Assembly: GCA_021307315.1 (NCBI GenBank)
Contig: JAJSPD010000011.1
Span: 1-64,000 of the forward strand
From: Bisporella sp. PMI_857
Taxonomy: Eukaryota; Ascomycota; Leotiomycetes; Helotiales; Helotiaceae
Direction: 5' to 3'
Length of the DNA: 64,000 nucleotides
The notes beneath the pieces were generated by a model. It was not told where the DNA came from, searched no databases, and saw only the letters and a list, made by a program, of their open reading frames with translations. The position numbers and the translations under genes were made by a program. Shown in pieces: positions 54,943-63,875 of this stretch (position 1 is the first letter of the stretch; every line of letters starts with the position of its first letter).

Positions 54943-55148
54943 CGGGTTTCAATACACTTACCACCCTCGTACAGTAGGGTGCAAAAAGCGTCGAACCCCC
55001 CCTTTGCTAGCGTGACCATATATACGCAGTTTCAGGGCTGCAGTTTTTAATGTACGCATTTTTACTCCCCTGAAGCAACCGCGCTAGCAAGGGGGGTCGA
55101 CACTTTTTGCACCCTACTGTACGAGGGTGGCAAGTGTATTGAAACCCG
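54943..55148. mobile_element. 206-bp hairpin MITE with ~68-bp inverted repeats
   Basis: Left arm 54943-55011 and right arm 55080-55148 are nearly perfect inverted copies (ends cgggtttcaatacactt; inner gctagcg). The loop is about 68 bp. No coding capacity. I found no convincing target duplication. Confidence 0.82.
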
Positions 55149-55766
55149 GTAACTACCAACCATGGGATGAAATAATCCATGCTGTATGCCGGGATTATGG
55201 CAGCCGGACTGCACGTTGGCTAAACTCGGTAGTTCCAAATTTTGATTCTGCTACTTCCAACATCTCGTGAACAGATTGAGCAAATCATCTTAGCAATTGG
55301 GTGACGTGATGTGAATGCCGTGTTCAATGATCTCGGTACTATCTCAGGTTCGCTTACAGCCCATAACCGTCCTTAATCGACTCTGGCTGTTAGAGATTAG
55401 TCCAAAAGCAGCCAGACAAGTCACAACAGGACTTACCGATGATGCTCTATGTCTAACCAAAGAATAATCAATGTATTACAATGGCCCAAGCTTTAAACAT
55501 GACGTTATTACCCGATACTGAGATATTCCTAAGTTTATGGTATACTATGGGATATTCGCCTCAGAGGGATGTCGGCTAGATGTAGTGTTATCAGTAGTGT
55601 GGCCGTAATATTTACCGCTGCAGCAATACAATACGACAAGCCATAGTACAATATAGTGATCTGTAATCGTACGAGATTTAAAAATCCGTACGCACTATTT
55701 AACACTATAGTGTTATGCCATCATACGGCGTATACGGCTGTTTGGTTTAAATGAGGCTTAAATATA
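55149..55766. other. Intergenic with diverged repeat pieces
   Basis: 55190-55330 matches 27035-27350 in blocks. 55358-55395 (ccgtccttaatcgactctgg, ctgtta) is a fragment of LTR family A. Around 55700-55722 lies the palindrome aacactatagtgtt. No gene. Confidence 0.5.
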
Positions 55767-55950
55767 TGCTGGAATGCATGTACATAACTTCACACGATCC
55801 ACCGGATCGCGGGAATTGTGAGTCTTCTATCACCTATATTTACCTGGCAGTAGGCCGTAGCTTAGAAGAATTAACGAATACTAGAACCATACTAGCAAGA
55901 GCGTAGTCAATAGCTACTACGCCTTTTGCTACGTGGTAGATATTCCGACA
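55767..55950 (+). mobile_element. Solo LTR, family G, copy 2
   Basis: 184 bp, starting tgctggaatgcatg (TG end kept) and ending tattccgaca. Flanks atata (55762-55766) and atatg (55951-55955) match at 4 of 5. Opposite orientation to the copy at 52481-52665. Confidence 0.7.
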
Positions 55951-56119
55951 ATATGCTTACTTCTCAATTGTGTCGATTTCTGAACTATTCCCACTTCAAA
56001 TATATAACCTCTTAACCTAAGTTTCAAATTATAATAGAAGAATAATTATTATAAAATTTAATTTTAATATTTTAATTTCTATTGCTATAAAAATATCTAG
56101 TTATGTTAAAATAGTACCG

Positions 56120-56569
56120 TGTCACACAGTATGACAGCAGATCAGTCACATGCCCTAACCGAGGTCTCCGGTGAATGGAAGACTCGAGATGAACGCCACC
56201 AGGGGTAAAGGAGTGGTTGATCGCACTACAGTCCGACCTGGATATTTCGGAACTCCTTATATCAGAAACCTTTACATATCGGAATAAACCTCTGGATCTG
56301 CCAGGCCTTAAGTGGCTGTAGCGGACCTTTTTACATCGGAAACCTCTATATATCGGAGTATATGGAACTGAGAGTTCCAAAATATCCAGGTCAGACTGTA
56401 GTTGATTGCCGAGGATTCATGTATTTAAGCCAGGCTCCTCCCCTCCCCCCTCCCCGAGAACCCTTTCCCTCTTCTCTTTCTTTCTTTAGCTTGTTCTTCT
56501 TGTAAATACATTCAATACCACCGCGTACAACCTTCATCTTCATTGTACAACACCGGTGCGACTGTGACA
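56120..56569 (+). mobile_element. Solo LTR, family H (TGTCACAC...TGTGACA), with nested MITE
   Basis: 450 bp with ends TGTCACA/TGTGACA and perfect target duplication taccg (56115-56119 and 56570-56574). About 280 bp once the nested MITE is removed. Contains a promoter-like pyrimidine-rich run before ttcttgtaaatacattc. Confidence 0.85.
56229..56397. mobile_element. Pogo/Fot-like MITE nested in solo LTR
   Basis: About 168 bp, with inverted ends cagtccgacctggatatttc and (reverse) cagtctgacctggatatttt, flanked by TA on each side. The interior has repeated tatcgga/tccgata words and no open frame. Confidence 0.75.
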
Positions 56570-56574
56570 TACCG

Positions 56575-57129
56575 GCAACGCAGTGCGATTGGTGGGCATA
56601 GCGGGCCTGCTCATGTTAGTAATAGCTTACATAGCTCTGAGAGCTGTGGAGTGGTAAAGGGAAGCTCTGAGAGGCCACGATACGAATTGAACTCTCCTCG
56701 CAGCATTATATTTCAACAAATTAGACAGTTAAATCGTATACTGAGTTCAGATAACATAATTATAAAGGAGCTAACATAGAATATATGCTTCAAGACAAGG
56801 AAAGTGCAACCGGGTTTCAAGGGAGTTAAAACGAGTTCTTTAAAGCGTGAAATAGCTTTTCAATGTATACTCAGATTGACTTTGCCACCGTCTATTGTTA
56901 CTCGCTACTGCTTACCTGCTTCTTACCTTAGCTTGCCTCGTATTGCCGATAAAACAACCTTGCTCGCCTTTCTAAGCTGAAACAGATTTCGTGCAAGTGA
57001 GGATTCAAGTTAAACAACTAGCTATTACTGGACAGCATACTCCTATTTTGTATTATGTACTTGACAGAAGAAAATCAAGTGACCTTGCACAGTTTTTCTT
57101 CTTAACTGCAACGAAATAATTGATTTGTT
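56575..57129. other. Intergenic
   Basis: A 78-codon plus-strand frame (56543-56779) starts inside the LTR and has no domain; not called. The rest is the 3' flank of the HET gene. Confidence 0.45.
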
Positions 57130-58950
57130 TTACATGATTTCGAACGACCTGATATTTCTGGTTGCGCTAGAGCTTTGATCCATTTGGCCATCCATAATGC
57201 CGTGGACATATGCCTGGCCAACTAGTTCCCAATAGTTGCTTTTCGCTCGCAATATTAGCGGCATTTGACTTCCAAAAATGACGCATATCACATCACCAGT
57301 TTCCATAGTGCTTGAGGAAATTCCTATATACCCCTTTTCACTGACAAAAAGTCTACGATTCCAGGTCATCGCGTTAATAACACTATTATGAAGCTTGAAA
57401 GCGTTCTTTTCTACTCCCACGAATCCTTCAACCCTACTACCTCGATCTGCCGACTCATCACCAAAGACTCTATCGATGTCTGCGCGCAGAGTAGAAGCAA
57501 AGGCATCAAGCCTACTTCCGCCTTCAACGTAAAGACCATCGGATGGATTCGATGTCAAAACCCAGCTATTCCATGCGTCCTCTATACTCTCTTGTTGCCA
57601 TAGGTGCGGTAAAGAGACTTGCGTCACATAGTCCAGCACAAAACCGAGAACAGTAAGCATCCTTTTGCCTTGGCTGAACACAAACTCAAAAGGGACCGCA
57701 GAAGTGGTCGAGTACACATTGGATTTCGATTTGAGTGACCCATCATCATTCCATCTGTGTCTAAATTGGTAGAAAGGCTGTGGAATTCGATGAGGCTGGA
57801 CGGCCCAATCTGGTACCCAAGAAGGAACATCGTGATCTCTAGTCAAGCCAGCAGATCCGAGACAATCGAAGCTTTGATTAATTTCAATCAAAGCTACCGC
57901 TAAGTTGGTGTATATAGCTTCAACTGTGAGCGTATAGTCTGGCGCAAGGCTCATGTCATCAACTTCATTTGACAAAGCCAGGACGGAATAGAGTTTGTCT
58001 TTCGGGTCTGTCGTTTTGAAATATCGTGACTGAGTCAATGCCGAGTATAAAGGGTTATAAAAGGGTTTTGCCTTCCGTCGATCTTCAATGTATTCGACCG
58101 TGCCGATGTTTCTGCTGAAAATGTCCTCAAAATCAAAGCAACGAGTGCTCTGAGAATCCCAGACGGCTAATTCTTGTAGCATCCCATTTACTCGATACAC
58201 TTGAATCCAAAGTAACGTTTTGCTACCACAAAATAACCATGTCGTTCCCTGATCAAAGCCAGAAGATGAGTGTTTAGGAGTACTGGCTTCTTGGAGGATC
58301 CAAGATCTATTCCAATACTCTAGATTCAAAAAGTTCGATAGAAAAATCCAATCTTCAGTGCTAGTTTCAATCCAATCCCTTGGGCCTTCCAAAATGAGTA
58401 AATCGTCGGAAAAGTTGCTTTTTCGCAACCGAAATCTTGTTTCCTCGCTCACAAAATTCTTCTTCGTAAAATCTGACAGCTGTACCAGAAATTCCATTGC
58501 TATATATCTATCATAATTTCCTTCACCTAACCAGATAACTATGTCGTGAGCTTCTTCATAAATTTCTTTCATCCTGGTAATTTGTTCGCTTCTTTCCACG
58601 ACGTCGTCTTGGTTAATACATACAGCATCAATCCAAAACCAACCGCGAGTCAAGAAGTTCGATGTATTCGTCTCAAAGAAGTCCTCAGATCTCGATTTAA
58701 GCTCTTGGAAGAATATGTGAAGGCTTTTGGTAGCACCCAGTTGTTTGCCATTCGCCATAATCGGATTTATCCTAGAGGGATCTCCCCACATATATGACAG
58801 CGCTGTGTACTGAGGGCATTGTTCTAGTGGGAACGTTTGGATTTCAGTCTCGATTTTTTTATTGTTACTCGAGCTGAGTCGGATCAGACGAATCTCTTTG
58901 TGGCTCAGTGGTGAATATTGAAAAGTAGCCAATACGACAGCTGCGGACAT
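57130..58950 (-). CDS. HET-domain protein (heterokaryon incompatibility), 606 aa
   Basis: A single complete exon of 606 codons. The HET domain fills about residues 45-225 with its three hallmark blocks: YTALSYMWGDP (48-58), WFWIDAVCINQDD...ERSEQ (103-122, followed by RMKEIYEEAHDIVIWLGEG), and YWNRSWILQE (211-220). The rest is the usual variable region with TDPKDKLYSVLALS and, near the C-terminus, YIGISSSTMETGDVICVIFG. HET domains trigger cell death when a non-self partner is sensed, often together with NLR-type receptors; here the NLR is 42 kb away, so partnership is only a possibility. No ankyrin, NACHT or WD repeats are fused to it. Reading frame intact. Confidence 0.92.
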   Translation of the reverse strand: MSAAVVLATFQYSPLSHKEIRLIRLSSSNNKKIETEIQTFPLEQCPQYTALSYMWGDPSRINPIMANGKQLGATKSLHIFFQELKSRSEDFFETNTSNFLTRGWFWIDAVCINQDDVVERSEQITRMKEIYEEAHDIVIWLGEGNYDRYIAMEFLVQLSDFTKKNFVSEETRFRLRKSNFSDDLLILEGPRDWIETSTEDWIFLSNFLNLEYWNRSWILQEASTPKHSSSGFDQGTTWLFCGSKTLLWIQVYRVNGMLQELAVWDSQSTRCFDFEDIFSRNIGTVEYIEDRRKAKPFYNPLYSALTQSRYFKTTDPKDKLYSVLALSNEVDDMSLAPDYTLTVEAIYTNLAVALIEINQSFDCLGSAGLTRDHDVPSWVPDWAVQPHRIPQPFYQFRHRWNDDGSLKSKSNVYSTTSAVPFEFVFSQGKRMLTVLGFVLDYVTQVSLPHLWQQESIEDAWNSWVLTSNPSDGLYVEGGSRLDAFASTLRADIDRVFGDESADRGSRVEGFVGVEKNAFKLHNSVINAMTWNRRLFVSEKGYIGISSSTMETGDVICVIFGSQMPLILRAKSNYWELVGQAYVHGIMDGQMDQSSSATRNIRSFEIM

Positions 58951-59139
58951 TGTTATTTTGATGTTGAAGCCCTTAAAACCAAGATGGAGTGTGAATCGTG
59001 TAAAAACATGAGAGTTGGTGGTGCCACTTTAATGGAGAAGGCTATAGAGTATGTTCTAAAATTAGTGTTGGTATGCAGCCAAAGTCACGTGAATTACCCC
59101 GCGGTGCACGGACCACATGGATGTATTATAGTTCTCGTA

Positions 59140-60709
59140 CAAAGGACGCGGCCAAAAGTAATGAGAATGCCAAGGCCACTAAAATGAAGCAGGCAGGGGT
59201 CTCACCGCCTCCATTTTTCTGCCACACAATGTAATTTGCATTTCAGGAATGAACAAACTCTCATTTTCACATAGTAAATACTCTTATTTTGCATTTTCAC
59301 AATGGTTGGCGCATCACACGATATTGGCACACGCCTTCAAGTGCTTTGCATGTTTCAATATGGCATCAGTGCTACTGATATCAATAAGGATACTCAGATT
59401 TCTATTTCTCAGATCTACAAAATCAGAAAGCAAGCTTCTAATCGCGGATGGAAGCCAGAACAAAGCAAAAAGCTTCTTTTGTCGTACGTTGAAGACGCTT
59501 CTAAGTCTGGCCGTCCAAAGAAAGCTACTATTGAAGTTGAAAATACAGTAAAGAATATTCTTTCTCAAAATTCAACAACTCGAGCTTACTCAACTGCTCA
59601 AATAGCGATAAAGCTTCCTTCTGCAAAACGCGTTTCTCGTCGTACGATCCATCGAATCCTTGCTCGGCATTCTTATCGATCAGTCAAACCTACTACGAAA
59701 CCAGGCCTTAATGACAAAGCAAAGCTTGGGCGTTTAAGATGGTGTCTTGATCATCAACATTGGACTCTTGAAGATTGGACGAACGTGATTTGGTCAGACG
59801 AAACAAGCGTGGTAAAGGGAGCTTATAGAGGCAAACGACGCGTTTGGAGACAGCCTAAAGAAGCATATAACAATCATTGTATTCGTCGGCGTTGGAAAGG
59901 GTTTAAAGAGTTTATGTTTTGGGGTTGTTTTACGTACGATAAAAAAGGGCCTTGTCATGTTTGGGAAGATGAGACAGACAAAGAAAAAAGACAAGCAAAA
60001 ATATGGCTCAAAAAAGAAAATGAAGTCCTCGAGCCCCAAAAGAAACAAGAATGGGAATTAGAAACAGCAATGCGACGTGTTCATATAACTCGCAACGCAA
60101 GAGGAAGAAAGCCACAATGGAAATTCACAAAAGCAAGAGGAAAGCTCGTACGAGATAGCAAAGGAGGTATTGATTGGTACAGATATCAAAAAGAAATTCT
60201 GCATGCAAAACTACTTCCTTTTGCAAAAGAACGTTTACTTGAACGGCTAGGTACTATTGTACAAGAAGACAACGCAGCTCCTCACGCGCATTATTATCAG
60301 TCTCAAGTTTACAATTTCTGGAAAATATTAAAGCTTCTTTGGCCATCAAATTCTCCTGATTTGAATGCTATTGAATGTGCTTGGGCTTGGATGAAAAAAA
60401 GAACAACAGAGAATGGAGTAGCAACAAGTACGAAACAATTGAAGGAAAATTGGATAGATTGTTGGGAAGAATTGCCTCAAGATTTGATTCAAAAGTGGAT
60501 AGAAAGGATCCCTGGCCATATTCAAGAAATCATACGATTAAGAGGTGGTAATGAGTATAAGGAAGGACGCAATGGAAGAGTACGCAATCCACAGAGAGTG
60601 CATTGAGTTGCATTTGTTGTCATATAAAAATAGGTGGGGGAGAATGCCAAGCTATGTGGCGCAATGTGGCTGTTTAGCGTATTCTCATTACTTTTGGCCA
60701 CGTCCTTTG
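59140..60709 (+). mobile_element. Tc1-like DNA transposon, apparently complete
   Basis: 1570 bp, inverted ends caaaggacg(c/t)ggccaaaagt continuing for about 30 bp with one mismatch, TA target duplication at 59138-59139 and 60710-60711, and a single uninterrupted transposase gene. All requirements for mobility visible in the sequence are met. Confidence 0.9.
59302..60606 (+). CDS. Tc1/mariner-type transposase, 434 aa, intact
   Basis: 434 codons without a break. Residues ~5-50 and 70-125 are the two helix-turn-helix DNA-binding parts (GISATDINKDTQISISQIYK, RVSRRTIHRILARHSYR). The DDE catalytic domain has D166 in VIWSDETSV, D323 in VQEDNAAPHAH and E358 in SPDLNAIECAW; the spacing of 34 residues between the last two is the D34E form of Tc1-like enzymes. 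An insert of about 100 charged residues (225-325) separates the first two acids. Cut-and-paste transposition at TA is expected for this family. No sign of RIP. Confidence 0.92.
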   Translation: MVGASHDIGTRLQVLCMFQYGISATDINKDTQISISQIYKIRKQASNRGWKPEQSKKLLLSYVEDASKSGRPKKATIEVENTVKNILSQNSTTRAYSTAQIAIKLPSAKRVSRRTIHRILARHSYRSVKPTTKPGLNDKAKLGRLRWCLDHQHWTLEDWTNVIWSDETSVVKGAYRGKRRVWRQPKEAYNNHCIRRRWKGFKEFMFWGCFTYDKKGPCHVWEDETDKEKRQAKIWLKKENEVLEPQKKQEWELETAMRRVHITRNARGRKPQWKFTKARGKLVRDSKGGIDWYRYQKEILHAKLLPFAKERLLERLGTIVQEDNAAPHAHYYQSQVYNFWKILKLLWPSNSPDLNAIECAWAWMKKRTTENGVATSTKQLKENWIDCWEELPQDLIQKWIERIPGHIQEIIRLRGGNEYKEGRNGRVRNPQRVH

Positions 60710-60870
60710 TATGTAGATTTGAACTTAGAACAATCAAGAACAAGTCAACCACCTACAACGAGCATAATAGCACTGCGCTGAGATCGCGGTGCTACGTGCC
60801 CCGTGGGTAACCGACTTAAGCAATTGCAAGTCATCAATACGAAGAAGTATCACAGAGAGTGATACAAACA

Positions 60871-61342
60871 GTTCGAAATACATTTGATTGGCTCTTTCTG
60901 ATTAAAGTTCTAGTTGGTAAAGATCCGAAAATGCTTCTTACTGTCTTTTAGAACCAAAAGAAACTTCCATAGCAAATAACGTATGCGAAGGGGAAGGTCG
61001 GATAGTTATATTATTTTCTTCAAAATTAGTGGCACTAAGATGCTCCACCATTACTTCGCTTCTACTACAACTAGGAAAACTTAACCGCCTCTACACGTAT
61101 GGGTTGAATATTCTCCAGTACGACCGAGAATACGCAAATGCTCTTGCTGGTCTCAGTTCTAAGAGCACAGACCTTTCCAGACATACTGAAATGCCGCCGT
61201 TAATATAGTGCGTTGCCGATATTTCGAAGTTGTGGCGCTCGATGTACGCGGCACTCAACCAATTATAACATCGCTCCATAAGAGTTCCAGTCTTGAGACG
61301 TCTAACACACTGGCAAGTCCCGGCACCACCAATATTCTTATC
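60871..61342. other. Intergenic
   Basis: Open minus-strand frame 61091-61279 has no recognised domain; it may belong to the decayed ORF at 61343-61700. Nothing else seen. Confidence 0.4.
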
Positions 61343-61705
61343 CTAAAAAGGTGCTAGAAGCCAAAGAAAGATTTTACTCGGCCATGTAACATCGCCATCG
61401 GCCAGGACCATGATAGAGGTTTCGACGAAAGGGATGCTTTGCAGGCACGACCACGATGACCGTTTGCTGACGGGCCATAGCGGCCACCCAAAAAAAAGCT
61501 GACTTCCCACTGCTGGGGGTAACACGGTAACCAATGGACGCCTAATAGATGCATGATGGACTAATTGTAATGCGGACGCTTGCCTTTCAGACCGTGGCTT
61601 GGCCTGTGGATCTTGGTATATTCGTTGCAATCCGATCAATGCTCGGTCGAACGCTTCAATCTGCTTTTTCTTGGACGCGTTCTCATTTTTGAAACGTGTC
61701 GCAAG
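61343..61705 (-). pseudogene. Possible helicase-like (RecQ/telomere-linked type) remnant
   Basis: The minus-strand frame reads KPRSERQASALQLVHHASIR and then LVTVLPPAVGSQLFF, which resembles the motif-I neighbourhood of RecQ-like DEAD helicases (Q..AL..V....LVVLPTGGGKSLLF) with the Walker A residues altered. A frameshift follows, after which another frame gives QQTVIVVVPAKHPFRR, like motif Ia. The match is by eye to a family pattern and is weak. It is cut at 61705 by a family B LTR. Confidence 0.3.
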
Positions 61706-61959
61706 TGTCACGGCCCTGACTTCTTAGACGGAGCTCAGCGCCGGACACCCTAGAGCTCGGACGGTGCTCAGCACCGGACATCCTAAAGCTCGCTTAAGCT
61801 GGCCTCCGGCCAGCTTCCTGTATATAAAGCGCTGCTTTCCTTCCCTTCTTCTGTCTGTAGCTTGTTCTCTTAGTTATAGCAATTGATAGTTGTTCACATC
61901 TTTGAGTTCTTCCACCTGGATCTACGGATCGAGATCCCTGTTCAGCTTGAGTTGTTACA
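61706..61959 (+). mobile_element. LTR family B, copy 2
   Basis: 254 bp, TGTCACGG to GTTGTTACA, close to the solo LTR at 36162-36415. Flanks gcaag (61701-61705) and attgc (61960-61964) do not match. On its left is the helicase-like remnant and on its right a minus-strand protease-gag region, so the two flanks probably came together by recombination between separate insertions or by deletion. Confidence 0.8.
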
Positions 61960-62110
61960 ATTGCAAAAGAACGATTAATGAAAAAGTAACTATTTGCTCC
62001 TGTGTCTGCCAACGAGTGCAATGAAATTCCAGTTCCATTCATGCTAAGCTGGTAAGAAACTAAAAACTGTTTGCCACTCATCAATTTTGTCAAGTCCAGT
62101 TTTGACAGAT
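61960..62110 (-). pseudogene. Retropepsin-like protease fragment
   Basis: The minus-strand frame contains LHSLADTGANSYFFINRSFA, the DTGA active-site loop of LTR-retrotransposon aspartic proteases, preceded by KQFLVSYQLSMNGTGISL. The frame then runs into the family B LTR. Truncated after the active site. Confidence 0.7.
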
Positions 62111-62129
62111 CACATTTGCGTAAGCCTAG

Positions 62130-63500
62130 GAACGAGCTTTTGCCTAGGCCCCGTCGTTTTCCTCTTGATCTCTATGCTCTTCATCCTCCAATAGTCCTTC
62201 CTGTCCCTGTTCCGTATCCTCTCCGACGATCTCTCTGATCGTAGGTCCTTGTGGGCATTCATTAGCGAAGTGTCCAGGCTTTCCGCACTTGAAACACGTC
62301 TTCTCTGTTGTTGCCTTGGGCGAGTCGGAGGGAGTTCGACATTTTGGTCCACATAAAGGAGAACCATTCCGCTTTGCTTATCTTTCCTTTGGTAGCTAAG
62401 CTGAGGAATCTGGCCTTGAATTGAGGGAACGTTTCACCAGCGTGGCTAGCGCTTCCCATCCTTATATCATGAAACTCGTTCCGCGCCTCCTCTGTTTCAT
62501 GCCCGGTCAGATAGTAAGTAGCCAAAAGCTCTAACATCTTTTCTGCGTTGTTGAAACCTTCCTCAGACAAGTAAATGTCTTCCAAGTATCTTTTGGCCCG
62601 TCTTTTAGTTGCTCCCCACACTAAGGCTCTCTGAGAATAAACTGTCGGATAGTGGTCAAAGTTAACTACTAGACGATCCCGGATAAAAGCTTCTTATTGA
62701 CAGTAAGTAAGACTATCTCTTTTGTTTAAAGGATCTATCTTTTCCGTCAGCTCCGTTTTTCTAAAGCGAAGGAAAGTAAAGGTCTGATCAGTGTCAAGAG
62801 TTCTGTAACAGCCAGGGTCGGTTTAAGACGGCCATCGTGACAGCCTAACAGCCAGCCGAAGGCTTTTCAGCTGTAGTACTTTCAGGGCTGTAAGCGGCAC
62901 GCTCCGCCCATGGCCAGCCATAGGCTTACAGCTACAGCAACCACAGGCTCACAGCTACAGCACAGTGAAAGATATAAGGAACAGCTAGAGCTTTCTGAAC
63001 AAAGCAAGCTTGAGTTTTTTCTTTCCATGTTAGACTTACAAGCACACTTATAATATCAATTCATCACTATTGCAACTACATCGCTAGCCACGTATCCTTA
63101 TCTGTTATATTGCAAATCCCTCCTGCTGCCCTCTATCTGTTACAAGTTCTTTGTGGCTGTTCCTGAAAGTTGTGTGTTGAATAGCTAGTTCCGTGTGGAG
63201 AACCATCCTTTGATAGTTGTCGCAAGCTTGAAGCTCTGGAACGTAGTTCTGTGGTTGTGACATTATAACTTATGTCGGAAGCGATTCGGTAGTGAGTATA
63301 AAGTGTATAGAAAAACAAGTTTCCGGTTAGCCTGTTGCTGCCTGTCTTCTGTCCGCAATTTCCTCTGCGCAAAAAGGGTTCTTGAAGAATCTCTAATATC
63401 TTCCTTAACGTCTGCACGACGATTTTTACTAACTGCACGCGCTGAACTAAACCCAGGTTCACTAGCTGTCCGAGAAATCTTTGGAATCTCGGCTATTTGA
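62130..63500 (-). pseudogene. Gypsy gag (capsid and CCHC zinc knuckle), broken
   Basis: Pieces in order on the minus strand: an N-terminal basic region (about 63500-63300); a middle frame ending STHNFQEQPQRT at 63150; after the solo LTR the frame resumes (LDTDQTFTFLRFRKTEL); then, past a TAA near 62697, the capsid-like WGATKRRAKRYLEDIYLSEE and GETFPQFKARFLSLATKGKI; and, after a shift, the zinc knuckle CFKCGKPGHFANEC at about 62250-62300. Frameshifts, stops and an insertion make it non-functional. Confidence 0.7.
62804..63144 (+). mobile_element. Solo LTR, family A, copy 4 (inside gag)
   Basis: 341 bp, TGTAACAGCC to ATCTGTTACA, with the perfect target duplication agttc (62799-62803 and 63145-63149). 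Removing it and one agttc restores the gag frame on the other strand. Confidence 0.92.
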
Positions 63501-63559
63501 GAATATCTAATAGAATAAGACTTTGCACCGAATCAGGTCCGGTATAGTAAAATAAACTC

Positions 63560-63875
63560 GATAATAGGATATTATAAAAAGGCCGTCCCCGGCTGACTTA
63601 ATGTTTTTGTATAATGCAACGACGCAAAGAATCACGGGCTAGAATAGAGGCATATGGGAGTGCGTACAATAAGCTGATAGTGATTGCCTTATAGGTCTAC
63701 TTACGAAAGATACAAAAACATAAGGAACAACTGTAGAGAGTTGGAGCAGGCCCTTTATATAGGCGACTCCGACTCTCCTCCGTATCGGCTCTGAAACCCC
63801 TCATACCCTGTTCATCAGCCTCCTGATCCCGTGCCATGACCTCCGTGTCGCACCTTGGGCATACCGGTTGTTACA
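63560..63875 (-). mobile_element. 5' LTR of the Gypsy element
   Basis: Begins TGTAACAACCGG (reverse strand) at 63875 and has a strong TATA-like cgcctatataaagggcc near 63750-63766 and a downstream start region. The inner border is approximate because no second LTR is available for comparison. Confidence 0.55.

Larger units (their letters stand above)
59066..60870 (+). mobile_element. LTR family F, copy 3, split by Tc1 element
   Basis: Starts TGTTGGTATGCAGCC at 59066 and ends with gtgatacaaaca at 60870; the Tc1-like element (59140-60709) lies inside. Flanks attag and gttcg do not match, so this LTR may be a recombinant or the remaining end of a longer element. Confidence 0.65.
61960..63875 (-). 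mobile_element. Decayed Gypsy-type LTR retrotransposon, 5' part (LTR-gag-protease)
   Basis: Reads on the minus strand: a 5' LTR starting TGTAACAACCGG at 63875, then gag and protease, stopping at the family B LTR before any reverse transcriptase. A solo LTR of family A is inserted in gag. The right end abuts family E repeat (ttagtacaatta at 63876). Confidence 0.7.

Noticed and set aside
3302..58950. A complete Starship element spanning the NLR and HET genes
   Set aside because: The DUF3435 gene is a pseudogene of uncertain subfamily and no element boundaries or target duplications of that scale can be seen.
59249..59568. Frames overlapping the start of the Tc1 transposase
   Set aside because: Shadows; the transposase frame carries all family motifs.
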